Assembly: GCA_030590585.1 (NCBI GenBank)
Contig: JAUUYD010000022.1
Span: 1-12,933, forward strand
Reading direction: 5' to 3'
Source of the DNA: Spirochaeta sp.
Lineage (GTDB): Bacteria; Spirochaetota; Spirochaetia; Spirochaetales_E; Spirochaetaceae_B
Length of the DNA: 12,933 bases
Made by a program: the position numbers and the translations under genes. Below the pieces are notes generated by a model, which was not told where the DNA came from, made no database searches, and saw nothing but the letters and a program-made list of their open reading frames with translations. Numbering within the stretch: position 1 is the first letter of the stretch; every line of letters begins with the position of its first letter. Of the stretch, positions 6,176 to 12,933 are shown piece by piece.

Positions 6176-7816
6176 TCAGTAGGATGCTGTAATTCGGGGA
6201 ACCGGCCAGTAACTTTTATAGCTCACCAGATTTCCCGACACTTCTTCCCAGACACTCTGCAGGGTGTATTTATCATCGGGGATGCGAAGATCCGGATAAG
6301 GCTGTAAGGGCTTTAAAAGAAGTACACCCCGGGAAAATGCGATATGCCGCCCTTCCAAACCCCCGAAATAGTAACTGGAGGTATCACCTTCCACACCACT
6401 TAGAAGAATATCATCGCCGCCATCTCCCAACGCGGGATCCAGAGGAATCCACCCTACTCCTTCAATCCATATCTCGGCCCACCACCATGATCTTGATGAT
6501 CCGTCATTTCCAACAATAATACCTCCAACCGGTCTGGCCGGGATTCCGGCAGCACGGGCCATGGAAACAAAAAGGTAACTGTATCCCTCGCTGTCCGCTT
6601 TTTCAGTTGTGATATAATCCGGAATGATACGGCTTGGAGGATTATCGTCCCAGGAAAGAAGCTCAAGCACGTAGTCATAAATTGCCCGGGATTTAGTCCA
6701 GTCATCCCTGATATTTCCAATTATCCGGGCCGTTGTTCGAGGTACCAGATCGGGTCTTATCCAATCATCGGTTTTCAGAGCCTGGGAAAGCTGCGGCTGC
6801 GCGGGGTCGTAGGGGATAAGTAATTCCGGGTGAATCTCAGCTCTTACTGTGGTAACCGGGACCACAATTTGTCTTGAGATTTTATACTGATCACCGGATT
6901 CCAACTCGTCCATTCGGTATAAGGCCAGATTCCCATTCAATCTCAATGGATAAAGATTACCGGAAGCTTCCAGAATTACTGCATCACCCTGCCCCGATCC
7001 TTTCTGTGGTGAGGGAATCTGTATGTATAAAGAATTCCCGGGGAATGCACCAATTCTGTCAATCAGAACATCCTGCCGAAGCGACCACTGAACCTTTTTC
7101 CCTGTGTTAAGAATACCCGCGTTCTGATTTACATCGATGGAAACGGGGTTACTGAATTGACCGGATTTAAATAAATAGATATTTCCTGAAGAACTCTTTT
7201 GCGGCAGCCAGAAACTCACCTGATTCTCAGTCCAGAGCTTAATTGAAACAGCTTCCACATAATGGGAGAGATTAGGCTCCTCTGTTCCCAGCAATAAGGA
7301 GGAGTCAGACTGGTTCACCCAGATTTGCCCGCCTCCACGTCTGTCACCAAATCCTTCACCGTGAACTGTTACCATGGTACCCGGGCTGCCTGACAACGGT
7401 TCGGCATATTCAATAAACGGAGCTCCAGGCAGCCAGGAACCGTAATCAACCCTGGGAAACCGTGAGGAATCTCCAAGAACAAATCCCCGGGAGCTTCCCG
7501 ACCTGGTTTTTATCTTCACCAGTACGGCACCGTCATTCCGAGGCACACGGGCAACAATACGGGTATCTTCCCAATCAATAATACCTGTTGATGTCAGTGG
7601 ATTTGCACCGATATAAAGTCTGGAACCATCGATTCCGTCACCAAAATATCTTCCGGTAATCTCCAGCCTGTCACCGGAACCGGCCATCAGCCGGTCCATA
7701 CCGGTAATTTCCGGTTTTTTTTGATAACGAAAGAACAGTATAAATAAAATCCCAAGGGCCAGGGAGAAAAGTATCACCGGTGCCCAAAGGAGAATTTTTT
7801 TCGTGAGAGTATTCAC
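6176..7816 (-). CDS. Membrane-anchored IPT/TIG and transglutaminase-like protein, catalytic residues replaced
   Basis: I chose the GTG at 7814-7816 (546 aa). It follows the upstream stop by 4 nt and has a GGGGGAGG ribosome site 12 nt before it; a start at 7885 would overlap the upstream gene by 65 nt. A single hydrophobic segment near the N terminus (about 9-29) anchors the protein, with the rest presumably extracytoplasmic. Two IPT/TIG-like immunoglobulin folds follow, at about 34-92 (SGDRLEITGRYFGD) and 125-190 (SGSPGTMVTVHGEGFGD). The C-terminal part is a transglutaminase-like core: DSEGYSYLFVSMARAAGIPARPVGG, WWWAEIW, then GVGWIPLDP. The usual Cys is Ser409 and the usual His is Trp444, while Asp460 is kept. 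Cysteine-protease or crosslinking activity is therefore unlikely and a binding or structural role is inferred. It belongs to the ECF sigma operon by spacing. Confidence 0.8.
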   Translation of the reverse strand: MNTLTKKILLWAPVILFSLALGILFILFFRYQKKPEITGMDRLMAGSGDRLEITGRYFGDGIDGSRLYIGANPLTSTGIIDWEDTRIVARVPRNDGAVLVKIKTRSGSSRGFVLGDSSRFPRVDYGSWLPGAPFIEYAEPLSGSPGTMVTVHGEGFGDRRGGGQIWVNQSDSSLLLGTEEPNLSHYVEAVSIKLWTENQVSFWLPQKSSSGNIYLFKSGQFSNPVSIDVNQNAGILNTGKKVQWSLRQDVLIDRIGAFPGNSLYIQIPSPQKGSGQGDAVILEASGNLYPLRLNGNLALYRMDELESGDQYKISRQIVVPVTTVRAEIHPELLIPYDPAQPQLSQALKTDDWIRPDLVPRTTARIIGNIRDDWTKSRAIYDYVLELLSWDDNPPSRIIPDYITTEKADSEGYSYLFVSMARAAGIPARPVGGIIVGNDGSSRSWWWAEIWIEGVGWIPLDPALGDGGDDILLSGVEGDTSSYYFGGLEGRHIAFSRGVLLLKPLQPYPDLRIPDDKYTLQSVWEEVSGNLVSYKSYWPVPRITASY

Positions 7817-7820
7817 AGAA

Positions 7821-8420
7821 TCAGGGGTCCTCCCCCGAGAGGTCAAATTGGGCTGAAGAATTAAAAGCGGCTTCCAGGGCGGCACGTGCCTCCCGGTCCA
7901 GGGTTTCCAGGTAGGGAATTACACTGATGGCCATTCTAACTTCTACCGGATTATCCTCATCACCATCTCCCGCGCGGCCCAGTGGATAGTAATACACTTC
8001 ATCATGATAAGCCACAGGGAGACTTGATAGAGCACTTGAATACTCTCCTCCAACCCAGGTTTCACTCCTGGCAACCAGAAACAGCTTCCCATCCTCTGCC
8101 GGATAAATTGTGAAGTTTACCTTAAGCCTGGAATTATCTCCTTCAAGACCCACCGCGACGGCCCGGCCGGGAATGGTGATTTTTTCGACTTTGGTGTTCC
8201 AGAGCTCGGTATCACCGCCGGGGGTGTTTACAACGACATCGACTGTGAATAACAGTGCGTCCTTCAGGAGTTTATCAGCGCTGAGTGAAGATTCAGATCC
8301 CTCCTGGGCAATAAGCGGACTAACACAGAACATCAAAGTGACTGCGGAAAAAAACAGACGAACGGGCCATGAAAGACTGCTTGTGATATGTACTCCCATT
8401 CCCCGATGTTTTTTTCTCAC
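7821..8420 (-). CDS. Small secreted protein of unknown function in the ECF sigma operon
   Basis: I do not recognise this 199-aa family. The N terminus has basic residues, a hydrophobic stretch at about 20-37 and a probable signal peptidase I site after PLIA (Ala38), followed by an acidic, beta-rich domain: alternating segments such as FTVDVVV, AVAVGLE, LKVNFTIY and EVYYYPLG. Cys32 in LMFC sits in a poor lipobox context, so a lipoprotein is less likely. The GTG start (8418-8420) overlaps the TGA of the anti-sigma gene as GTGA, which implies translational coupling; an ATG at 8397-8399 would shorten the leader by 7 residues. It ends 4 nt before the IPT/transglutaminase-like gene. The position suggests a periplasmic partner of that protein or of the anti-sigma factor, but there is no direct evidence. 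Confidence 0.7.
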   Translation of the reverse strand: MRKKHRGMGVHITSSLSWPVRLFFSAVTLMFCVSPLIAQEGSESSLSADKLLKDALLFTVDVVVNTPGGDTELWNTKVEKITIPGRAVAVGLEGDNSRLKVNFTIYPAEDGKLFLVARSETWVGGEYSSALSSLPVAYHDEVYYYPLGRAGDGDEDNPVEVRMAISVIPYLETLDREARAALEAAFNSSAQFDLSGEDP

Positions 8421-8959
8421 TCGAAGCTGGCCGATCTGACAATCAAAGGATCACCAAAACGCGCAACGGGGAGGTCGGCGGGAATAATATGAATCGCATC
8501 ATCCGTGATTTTCACACCTTCCAGAACGGCAAAGAAATCATCCAATTCTCCCGGAGAGATGGTAAAAGAGACTACGGTGGGAGCCTGAGGAAGTGTATCA
8601 ACTACAATTGGAAGTCCAGAAGCATTTCTCCCGCCCAGAGGGAGAAAATTCAGTACGGATACAACGGCCAGAGCCAGGGCTGCTGCTATGGCAATAGGCA
8701 GTGGTACCGCTATCCGGCGGGGACCATGGACTCTTGATAATCGGGATTTCCCGACATAAGTCCAGAACTCATCCAGATAGTCCGGAGTCTCTTCGATAAA
8801 GGGCCTGTCCTGCTTCATCAATTCACGCTGATCTGCAAATAGATCCAGCGTTGCGCTGCACGCGGGACAGCCCGGGATATGGTTTTCAACAGAGTCTTTT
8901 TCAGAACCGCTTAATTCATTGTCAAAGAAGGCTGATAGCAATGAGGTATCAGGGCACAT
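8417..8959 (-). CDS. Zinc-finger transmembrane anti-sigma factor
   Basis: The 180-aa protein has the ZAS-type anti-sigma layout: Cys2, then His27-x3-Cys31-x2-Cys34 in ENHIPGCPACSATLD, forming the zinc site that holds the cognate ECF sigma factor. A membrane helix follows at about 83-107 (IAVPLPIAIAAALALAVVSVLNF), then an external C-terminal domain of about 70 residues. The external part has no similarity I recognise and would be the sensory portion. Its ATG lies inside the end of the sigma gene (11-nt overlap), with AAGGGAG 7 nt upstream, so the pair is translationally coupled, as usual for sigma/anti-sigma partners. It overlaps the next gene by 4 nt. Confidence 0.85.
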   Translation of the reverse strand: MCPDTSLLSAFFDNELSGSEKDSVENHIPGCPACSATLDLFADQRELMKQDRPFIEETPDYLDEFWTYVGKSRLSRVHGPRRIAVPLPIAIAAALALAVVSVLNFLPLGGRNASGLPIVVDTLPQAPTVVSFTISPGELDDFFAVLEGVKITDDAIHIIPADLPVARFGDPLIVRSASFE

Positions 8960-9479
8960 GTAAATCTCCCTTTTGCAGGATTTTCGATAAATGCTGTCGG
9001 GCGCGGAACACCCTTATTTTAACGTTGCCTTCAGAGATATGAAGGATTCGGGCGATATCTGCATAAGGATATCCGGCGTATTCTGTCAAAATCAGTGCTA
9101 CCCTCAACTTGTATGGTATCTCGAGTAAGGCCTTTCGGACCTGATCCCGGGATTCTTCAGCCAGGATGGAACTCTCACCTTCGTTTCGTAAATCCTTTCG
9201 AGGCTGCCGGGCATAAACCCGGTAGGCTTCACGCTCCCGGCCAAGGCGCTTTTCGTAATTGAAAGCCAGGTTTTTCACAACCCGGATGAGCCAGTAACGG
9301 GCTTCATCACCGACAGGGAGTCTGTCCCGCCTTTCGTAATACCTCAGAAAGGCTTCCTGGCTGAGTTCCTCTGCTACATCAGATCGTCCACAAATCCGCC
9401 ACGCAACCCGGAGCAGATCAGAATAAAATCCATTGAACAGTTCGGCAAATGCCGCATCGAGAGAATCCCCGTCACTCAT
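8949..9479 (-). CDS. ECF-family RNA polymerase sigma factor (sigma-24/RpoE-like)
   Basis: The 176-aa length and two-domain structure are typical of ECF sigma factors. Region 2 occupies about 10-80, with VAEELSQEAFLRYYER and RYWLIRVVKNLAFNYEKR, the latter including the -10 recognition helix. Region 4 occupies about 115-167, with a helix-turn-helix in YPYADIARILHISEGNVKIRVFRARQHL for the -35 element. The linker (81-114) is charged and ordinary. The gene lies 36 nt after cysS and overlaps its anti-sigma gene. ATG 9477-9479 has no good Shine-Dalgarno sequence, and no upstream in-frame alternative is apparent, so initiation may depend on readthrough from cysS. From memory, T. pallidum also has a sigma-24 gene (TP0092) right after cysS. 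Confidence 0.93.
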   Translation of the reverse strand: MSDGDSLDAAFAELFNGFYSDLLRVAWRICGRSDVAEELSQEAFLRYYERRDRLPVGDEARYWLIRVVKNLAFNYEKRLGREREAYRVYARQPRKDLRNEGESSILAEESRDQVRKALLEIPYKLRVALILTEYAGYPYADIARILHISEGNVKIRVFRARQHLSKILQKGDLHVP

Positions 9480-9506
9480 TACAACAACCGAATGACCCGG
9501 GAGTTA

Positions 9507-9530
9507 CTGGAGTTTTCACGATTTCTCCAG
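9507..9530 (-). promoter_or_regulatory. Inverted repeat overlapping the cysS stop codon
   Basis: CTGGAG (9507-9512) and CTCCAG (9525-9530) are exact complements separated by 12 nt, and the cysS TGA (9516-9518) lies in the loop. No T-tract follows on the minus strand, so it is not a classical terminator. It could be an attenuating or processing hairpin between cysS and the sigma gene, or a chance match of a 6-bp stem. Confidence 0.3.
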
Positions 9531-10940
9531 CCTTGGTCCATCTGAGGTATCCACAACCTTCCAACCTCGTGAGGCCAGCTCGTTTCTGATCTCATCCGCG
9601 GCTGCCCAGTCTTTGACTTTACGGGCTTTTTGACGCCGTACCAGAAATACCGCCAGCTCATCATCCTCACCGACTCCGGCAGTCTCATCTCCGGCTTCAA
9701 TAAGATTCAGTCCCAATACTCCATCCATATCAAGAACCCCCGCCAGGCGTTCAGCCGGGGGAATTCCTTCATCCTTCACCAGCTGCCACATCTCCGCCAG
9801 GGCCCTTGGGGTGTTCAAATCCTCTCCGAGGGCCTCATCGAAGGCTTCAAGCCTGGAATGAGACACTTTCCCGAGGTCATTCAGATCCGGAAGAGGCGAA
9901 CCGGCAGTCTCACGTTTAAATGCCGCCACCCGTCCCAGAAGGGATTTCCTGGCTGAACGGGCACCATCAAGGGATTCTCCGGAAAATACCAGCTGGGAGC
10001 GGTAATGGCCGCCCAGGAGAAAATAACGGTAATCCAGAGCCTCGTACCCATCGTCAAGAAGCTTCTCAAGGGTAATAAAACCACCCTTGCTTTTAGACAT
10101 CTTCCCGTCTTTCATGATGAGAAACTCATTGTGAATCCAGTAATTCACCCAGTGATGACCGAAAGCCCCCTCACTCTGGGCAATTTCATTTGTATGATGC
10201 ACCGGAATATGATCGATGCCGCCGGTGTGGATATCAATGCGTTCACCCAGGTATCTGGAACTCATGGCCGAGCATTCAATATGCCAGCCCGGGTAACCCC
10301 TTCCCCAGGGAGAATCCCATACCATGGCCTGATTTTCAAACTTGCTTCTGGTAAACCACAGAACAAAATCCAGGGGCTTGTGTTTGTTGGTATCCACTTC
10401 CACCCTGGCACCATGCTGCAGGTTCTGCCGGTCCAGAAGGGCCATACGGCCGTAATCCGGCAGTTTAGCCGAATCAAAATAAACATTCCCGCCGGCCTCA
10501 TAGCTGAAGCCTCTCTCTTCCAGGCGTTTTATCATGGAAATCATATCATCGATATGCTCTGTGGCCTTACAGCTGACATCCGGAGTGAGAATATTCAGTT
10601 TTTTGATATCATCAAAAAATGCCTTGGTAAAAAACTCGGCAATTTCCCAGACACTCATGTCCCGTTCCCGGGCTCCTTTGAGCATCTTGTCCTCACCCTC
10701 ATCACCATCATCTGTCAAATGTCCAACATCGGTGATATTCATGACATGTTTCACTTCATAGCCGAAGCGTGTCAGGGTGCGGCGGAGTATGTCCCAATGG
10801 GTGTAGGCCCGCAAGTTCCCGATATGGGCGTAGTTGTACACCGTCGGACCGCAGCAGTATAAACCCGCACGGCCTGATTCCAGTGGCTTGAATTCCTGTA
10901 ATTCACGGCCGTCTGAATTGTATAAGCGCAGGGTTTTCAA
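9516..10940 (-). CDS. cysS: Cysteinyl-tRNA synthetase
   Basis: This class I aminoacyl-tRNA synthetase charges tRNA-Cys. The 474-aa length is normal. The signature HIGH motif appears as HIGN (39-42) and KMSKS as 280-284 (GKMSKSKGG). The zinc ligands that select cysteine are all present: Cys30 in YCCGPTVY, Cys223 in WHIECSAM, His248 and Glu252 in VHHTNEIAQSE. The C-terminal helical and anticodon region ends in WAAADEIRNELASRGW, a typical CysRS ending. The start is TTG (10938-10940), with GGAG 8 nt upstream; it gives the standard N terminus LRLYNSDGRELQEF. The gene diverges from murB and probably heads the transcript that continues into the ECF sigma module. Confidence 0.97.
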   Translation of the reverse strand: MKTLRLYNSDGRELQEFKPLESGRAGLYCCGPTVYNYAHIGNLRAYTHWDILRRTLTRFGYEVKHVMNITDVGHLTDDGDEGEDKMLKGARERDMSVWEIAEFFTKAFFDDIKKLNILTPDVSCKATEHIDDMISMIKRLEERGFSYEAGGNVYFDSAKLPDYGRMALLDRQNLQHGARVEVDTNKHKPLDFVLWFTRSKFENQAMVWDSPWGRGYPGWHIECSAMSSRYLGERIDIHTGGIDHIPVHHTNEIAQSEGAFGHHWVNYWIHNEFLIMKDGKMSKSKGGFITLEKLLDDGYEALDYRYFLLGGHYRSQLVFSGESLDGARSARKSLLGRVAAFKRETAGSPLPDLNDLGKVSHSRLEAFDEALGEDLNTPRALAEMWQLVKDEGIPPAERLAGVLDMDGVLGLNLIEAGDETAGVGEDDELAVFLVRRQKARKVKDWAAADEIRNELASRGWKVVDTSDGPRLEKS

Positions 10941-10989
10941 TTATATCGCTCCGGTTGCGGCAGCATGCCGCTTAAGAATAAAATAACGT
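10941..10989. promoter_or_regulatory. cysS/murB divergent intergenic region with a perfect hairpin
   Basis: These 49 nt must serve two divergent genes. GCGGCA (10957-10962) and TGCCGC (10966-10971) form a perfect 6-bp stem over a triloop, immediately upstream of the cysS ribosome site GGAG. An AT-rich tract (10972-10987) lies beside murB; on the plus strand it includes TAAAAT, a fair -10, whose -35 partner TTGCGG at 18 nt is poor. On the minus strand a weak cysS promoter, TTGAAC-17-TATTTT, can be read from inside the start of murB. I do not consider either promoter secure. Confidence 0.35.
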
Positions 10990-11952
10990 GTGGCAAAAAT
11001 AACCGAATCACAGGACATGTTCAATATAAAAGGGCCGGTATTCAGAACTGAGCCCATGTGGCGTCATACCACATTTCTGATTGGCGGTCCTGCGGATCTC
11101 TTTGCACTGCCTTCCGACGAGGAAGATTTGCGTTCTCTTTTTACCGCAGCCCGGCGGGATGGCCTGGAAATATTTATTCTCGGCGGGGGGTCTAATATCC
11201 TTGTTTCCGATTCGGGTATTCGCGGTCTTGTCATAGATACCCGGCTCTTCAACGATTACCGGGAGAATTACCGGGAAGAGCCCGAAGCAGCATCCCCCGG
11301 AGAGCTGACTCTGATTCTCGGGGCCGGCCTGCCGGTTTCCGATGCCGCCTGGAAATCCGGGAGTTCGGGGCTTGCCGGGCTGGATTTTCTTTTCGGAATG
11401 CCCGGAACCGTCGGTGGAGCAATCTGGATGAACGCCCGCTGTTACGATGCGGAAATCGCCGATACGCTTATCTGGGTGGATGTTATGGACCGAGGCGGAA
11501 AGGTAACAAGGATTCCCATGAACCGGAATGACTGGGCTTATAAACATTCACCCTTTCAAAATGGTTCCGGCGCGGAGCTGACGATACTTCGGGCGGCATT
11601 CGTCATGAATTCAAAAGACCCCGATCTTCTTAAAGCCGCGATGATGGAAAAAAGAGATGACAGGGTGTTAAAAGGTCATTACAAGGCCCCATGCGCCGGG
11701 AGCGCATTCAAAAACAACCGGGCATTCGGCTCCCCTTCGGGAAAGCTTATCGACAGCTGCGGTTTGAAGGGTTTTAAAATCGGTGCTGCCGCTGTAGCCG
11801 ACTGGCATGCCAATATCATAATTAATGAGGGTTCCGCCGGGGGCAATGATATCCGCCGGCTTCTTGAAGAAATTGCACGGAAGGTTAAAGAATCAACCGG
11901 GTTCCTGATGGAAAGGGAAGTTCTCATGGTGGGAGACTGGGATAATGGCTGA
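10990..11952 (+). CDS. murB: UDP-N-acetylenolpyruvoylglucosamine reductase (MurB)
   Basis: MurB is a cytoplasmic flavoenzyme that uses NADPH to reduce UDP-GlcNAc-enolpyruvate to UDP-MurNAc in peptidoglycan synthesis. The 320-aa protein shows TTFLIGGPADLF (27-38), the FAD-binding LGGGSNILVSD (64-74), LDFLFGMPGTVGGAIWMNA (131-149), the catalytic serine in CAGSAFKN (Ser238), and the C-terminal catalytic glutamate in LMEREVLMVG (Glu310). The compact form and the YKHSPF loop suggest a type II-like enzyme. The start is either GTG 10990 or ATG 11017; neither has a good ribosome site (AGGA lies too close to the ATG), and both leave the fold intact. Its last 8 nt overlap the mgtE-type gene, implying translational coupling. 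Confidence 0.95.
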   Translation: MAKITESQDMFNIKGPVFRTEPMWRHTTFLIGGPADLFALPSDEEDLRSLFTAARRDGLEIFILGGGSNILVSDSGIRGLVIDTRLFNDYRENYREEPEAASPGELTLILGAGLPVSDAAWKSGSSGLAGLDFLFGMPGTVGGAIWMNARCYDAEIADTLIWVDVMDRGGKVTRIPMNRNDWAYKHSPFQNGSGAELTILRAAFVMNSKDPDLLKAAMMEKRDDRVLKGHYKAPCAGSAFKNNRAFGSPSGKLIDSCGLKGFKIGAAAVADWHANIIINEGSAGGNDIRRLLEEIARKVKESTGFLMEREVLMVGDWDNG

Positions 11953-12933
11953 CACAATGAACAGTTTACTGCGCCTTTTGGAATTTGACGGTGAATCCCT
12001 GAAAACAGCTGTTCATGATTTTACCGTGGCCGACCTGGCTGACGGCTGGTATGAACTTGATGAAGAGCAGGCCCTGGCTATTTTTCTGGCATTGGAACAG
12101 GACGTCCGGGGTGAACTGATCTCTGAACTATCAGCCGCGGATCAGCAGAATCTTGTCGCGGCCCTGTCGATTCAGGCTACAAGGGACCTGCTGGAAGTGA
12201 TGGATCCGGATGACCTTGTTGACCTTATTCAATCTGTGTCACCTGAGGTGCGCTCCGAGGTTATCGGCCATCTGAGTGATGAAACCCGAAAAGAGGCCGA
12301 ATTTCTCTTACGGTTCGATGATGATGATGCGGCCGGTCTGATGACCACCCGTTATGCTGCCGTCAGAGCCGATATTTCCACCGGACAGGCTCTCGCATTC
12401 CTCCGCCGGGCCCCGGAAGAGCTGGAAACCATTTATTATGTCTTCGTGGTTGACGGACTGCAGCGTCTGACAGGTGTTGTCACACTGAGACAGATTCTTG
12501 TTACAGCTGATGATGTCAGGATTGCGGATATCATGGAACGTAATGTTATCAGTGTCAGGGATGATACCGATCAGGAAGAAACAGCCAAGGTTCTTGAGGA
12601 TCATGATCTGATAGCCCTGCCTGTTGTCGACCGCTGGAACCGGCTGCTGGGAATCGTCACTTTCGATGACATGATAGATGTCATCCGGGAAGAGCAGAGT
12701 GAAGATATCTACCGCATGGGTGCCATCGGCGGTGAAGCCGAGGAGTATCTGGATTCATCAATTCCCCGGCTCATCTGGCGGCGTCTTCCCTGGCTGGTTC
12801 TCCTGCTTCTGGCTGGAACCATCACAACAAATGTTCTTGCCGGGTATGAATCACTGATTGTCCGTTTCGCCTTCCTGGCTCTGTTTATTCCCGTTATCAC
12901 CCAGACCGGGGGTAATTCGGGAACTCAGACTTC
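11945..12933 (+). CDS. mgtE: MgtE-family magnesium transporter/channel (3' truncated by the window)
   Basis: An open frame starts at ATG 11945-11947, inside the murB stop region (ATGGCTGA overlap), and runs off the window after 329 codons. MgtE proteins are homodimeric Mg2+ channels gated by cytoplasmic Mg2+ binding to their N and CBS domains. The order here is standard: an acidic helical N domain (about 15-128), CBS1 (about 130-195, RADISTGQALAFL...GVVTLRQIL), CBS2 (about 196-260, MERNVISV...LGIVTFDDMIDVI), a plug-like linker (SEDIYRMGAIGGEAEEY), then the first membrane helix (WLVLLLLAGTITTNVL). The signature GGNSGTQ (322-328) follows in the next hydrophobic segment. GGAG lies 9 nt before the ATG. 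A second ATG at 11957 is possible. Only the start of the membrane domain is visible. Confidence 0.95.
   Translation, partial: MADTMNSLLRLLEFDGESLKTAVHDFTVADLADGWYELDEEQALAIFLALEQDVRGELISELSAADQQNLVAALSIQATRDLLEVMDPDDLVDLIQSVSPEVRSEVIGHLSDETRKEAEFLLRFDDDDAAGLMTTRYAAVRADISTGQALAFLRRAPEELETIYYVFVVDGLQRLTGVVTLRQILVTADDVRIADIMERNVISVRDDTDQEETAKVLEDHDLIALPVVDRWNRLLGIVTFDDMIDVIREEQSEDIYRMGAIGGEAEEYLDSSIPRLIWRRLPWLVLLLLAGTITTNVLAGYESLIVRFAFLALFIPVITQTGGNSGTQT

Noticed and set aside
7817..7885. Upstream GTG start for the IPT/transglutaminase-like gene
   Set aside because: It would overlap the preceding gene by 65 nt; the GTG at 7816 has a strong ribosome site and places the membrane anchor near the N terminus.
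10005..10862. 285-aa plus-strand open frame
   Set aside because: It lies wholly antisense to cysS, whose catalytic and zinc motifs are intact; the frame is a shadow of that gene.

Overview
The window looks like a piece of a free-living spirochaete chromosome of roughly balanced base composition. The main support is gene content and order: cysS next to murB, an ECF sigma factor directly behind cysS, and a protein with two cyclic-nucleotide-binding domains nearby. From memory, Treponema pallidum keeps equivalents of these four genes close together (TP0089-TP0092). That comparison and the taxon are inferences, because no search was possible.

Layout. (1) Plus strand, 1-1929: the 3' end of an EcfT-like transporter subunit, then a NifA-type sigma-54 activator (GAF, AAA+, Fis-type HTH). 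(2) Minus strand, 1951-10940, read right to left: cysS (TTG start), ECF sigma factor, zinc-finger anti-sigma factor, a small secreted protein, a membrane-anchored IPT/TIG plus transglutaminase-like protein, glyA, the double-CNB protein and an alpha/beta hydrolase. The first five genes are overlapping or only 4-36 nt apart. glyA and the CNB gene each have a recognisable sigma-70-type promoter. The hydrolase is separated from the CNB gene by 162 nt containing a striking palindromic element. (3) Plus strand, 10990-12933: murB, overlapping by 8 nt an mgtE-type magnesium channel gene that runs off the window. murB and cysS diverge from a 49-nt intergenic region.

How the genes relate. cysS, glyA and murB are housekeeping genes (Cys-tRNA charging, one-carbon/serine-glycine metabolism, peptidoglycan precursor synthesis). 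Between them sits what looks like an envelope-sensing module: sigma factor, membrane anti-sigma factor, exported protein and membrane-anchored extracytoplasmic protein, translationally coupled in series. The last protein keeps the transglutaminase fold signature but has Ser and Trp where the catalytic Cys and His should be, so it is probably a binding protein rather than an enzyme.

The two most unusual items are this pseudo-transglutaminase module and the 74-nt element at 3317-3390. The element folds on paper into a complete four-way junction with no unpaired bases at the junction and carries two copies of GGCAGAGCC. I saw no CRISPR array, insertion sequence, phage gene, tRNA or rRNA. No stretch longer than 300 bases lacks a gene.
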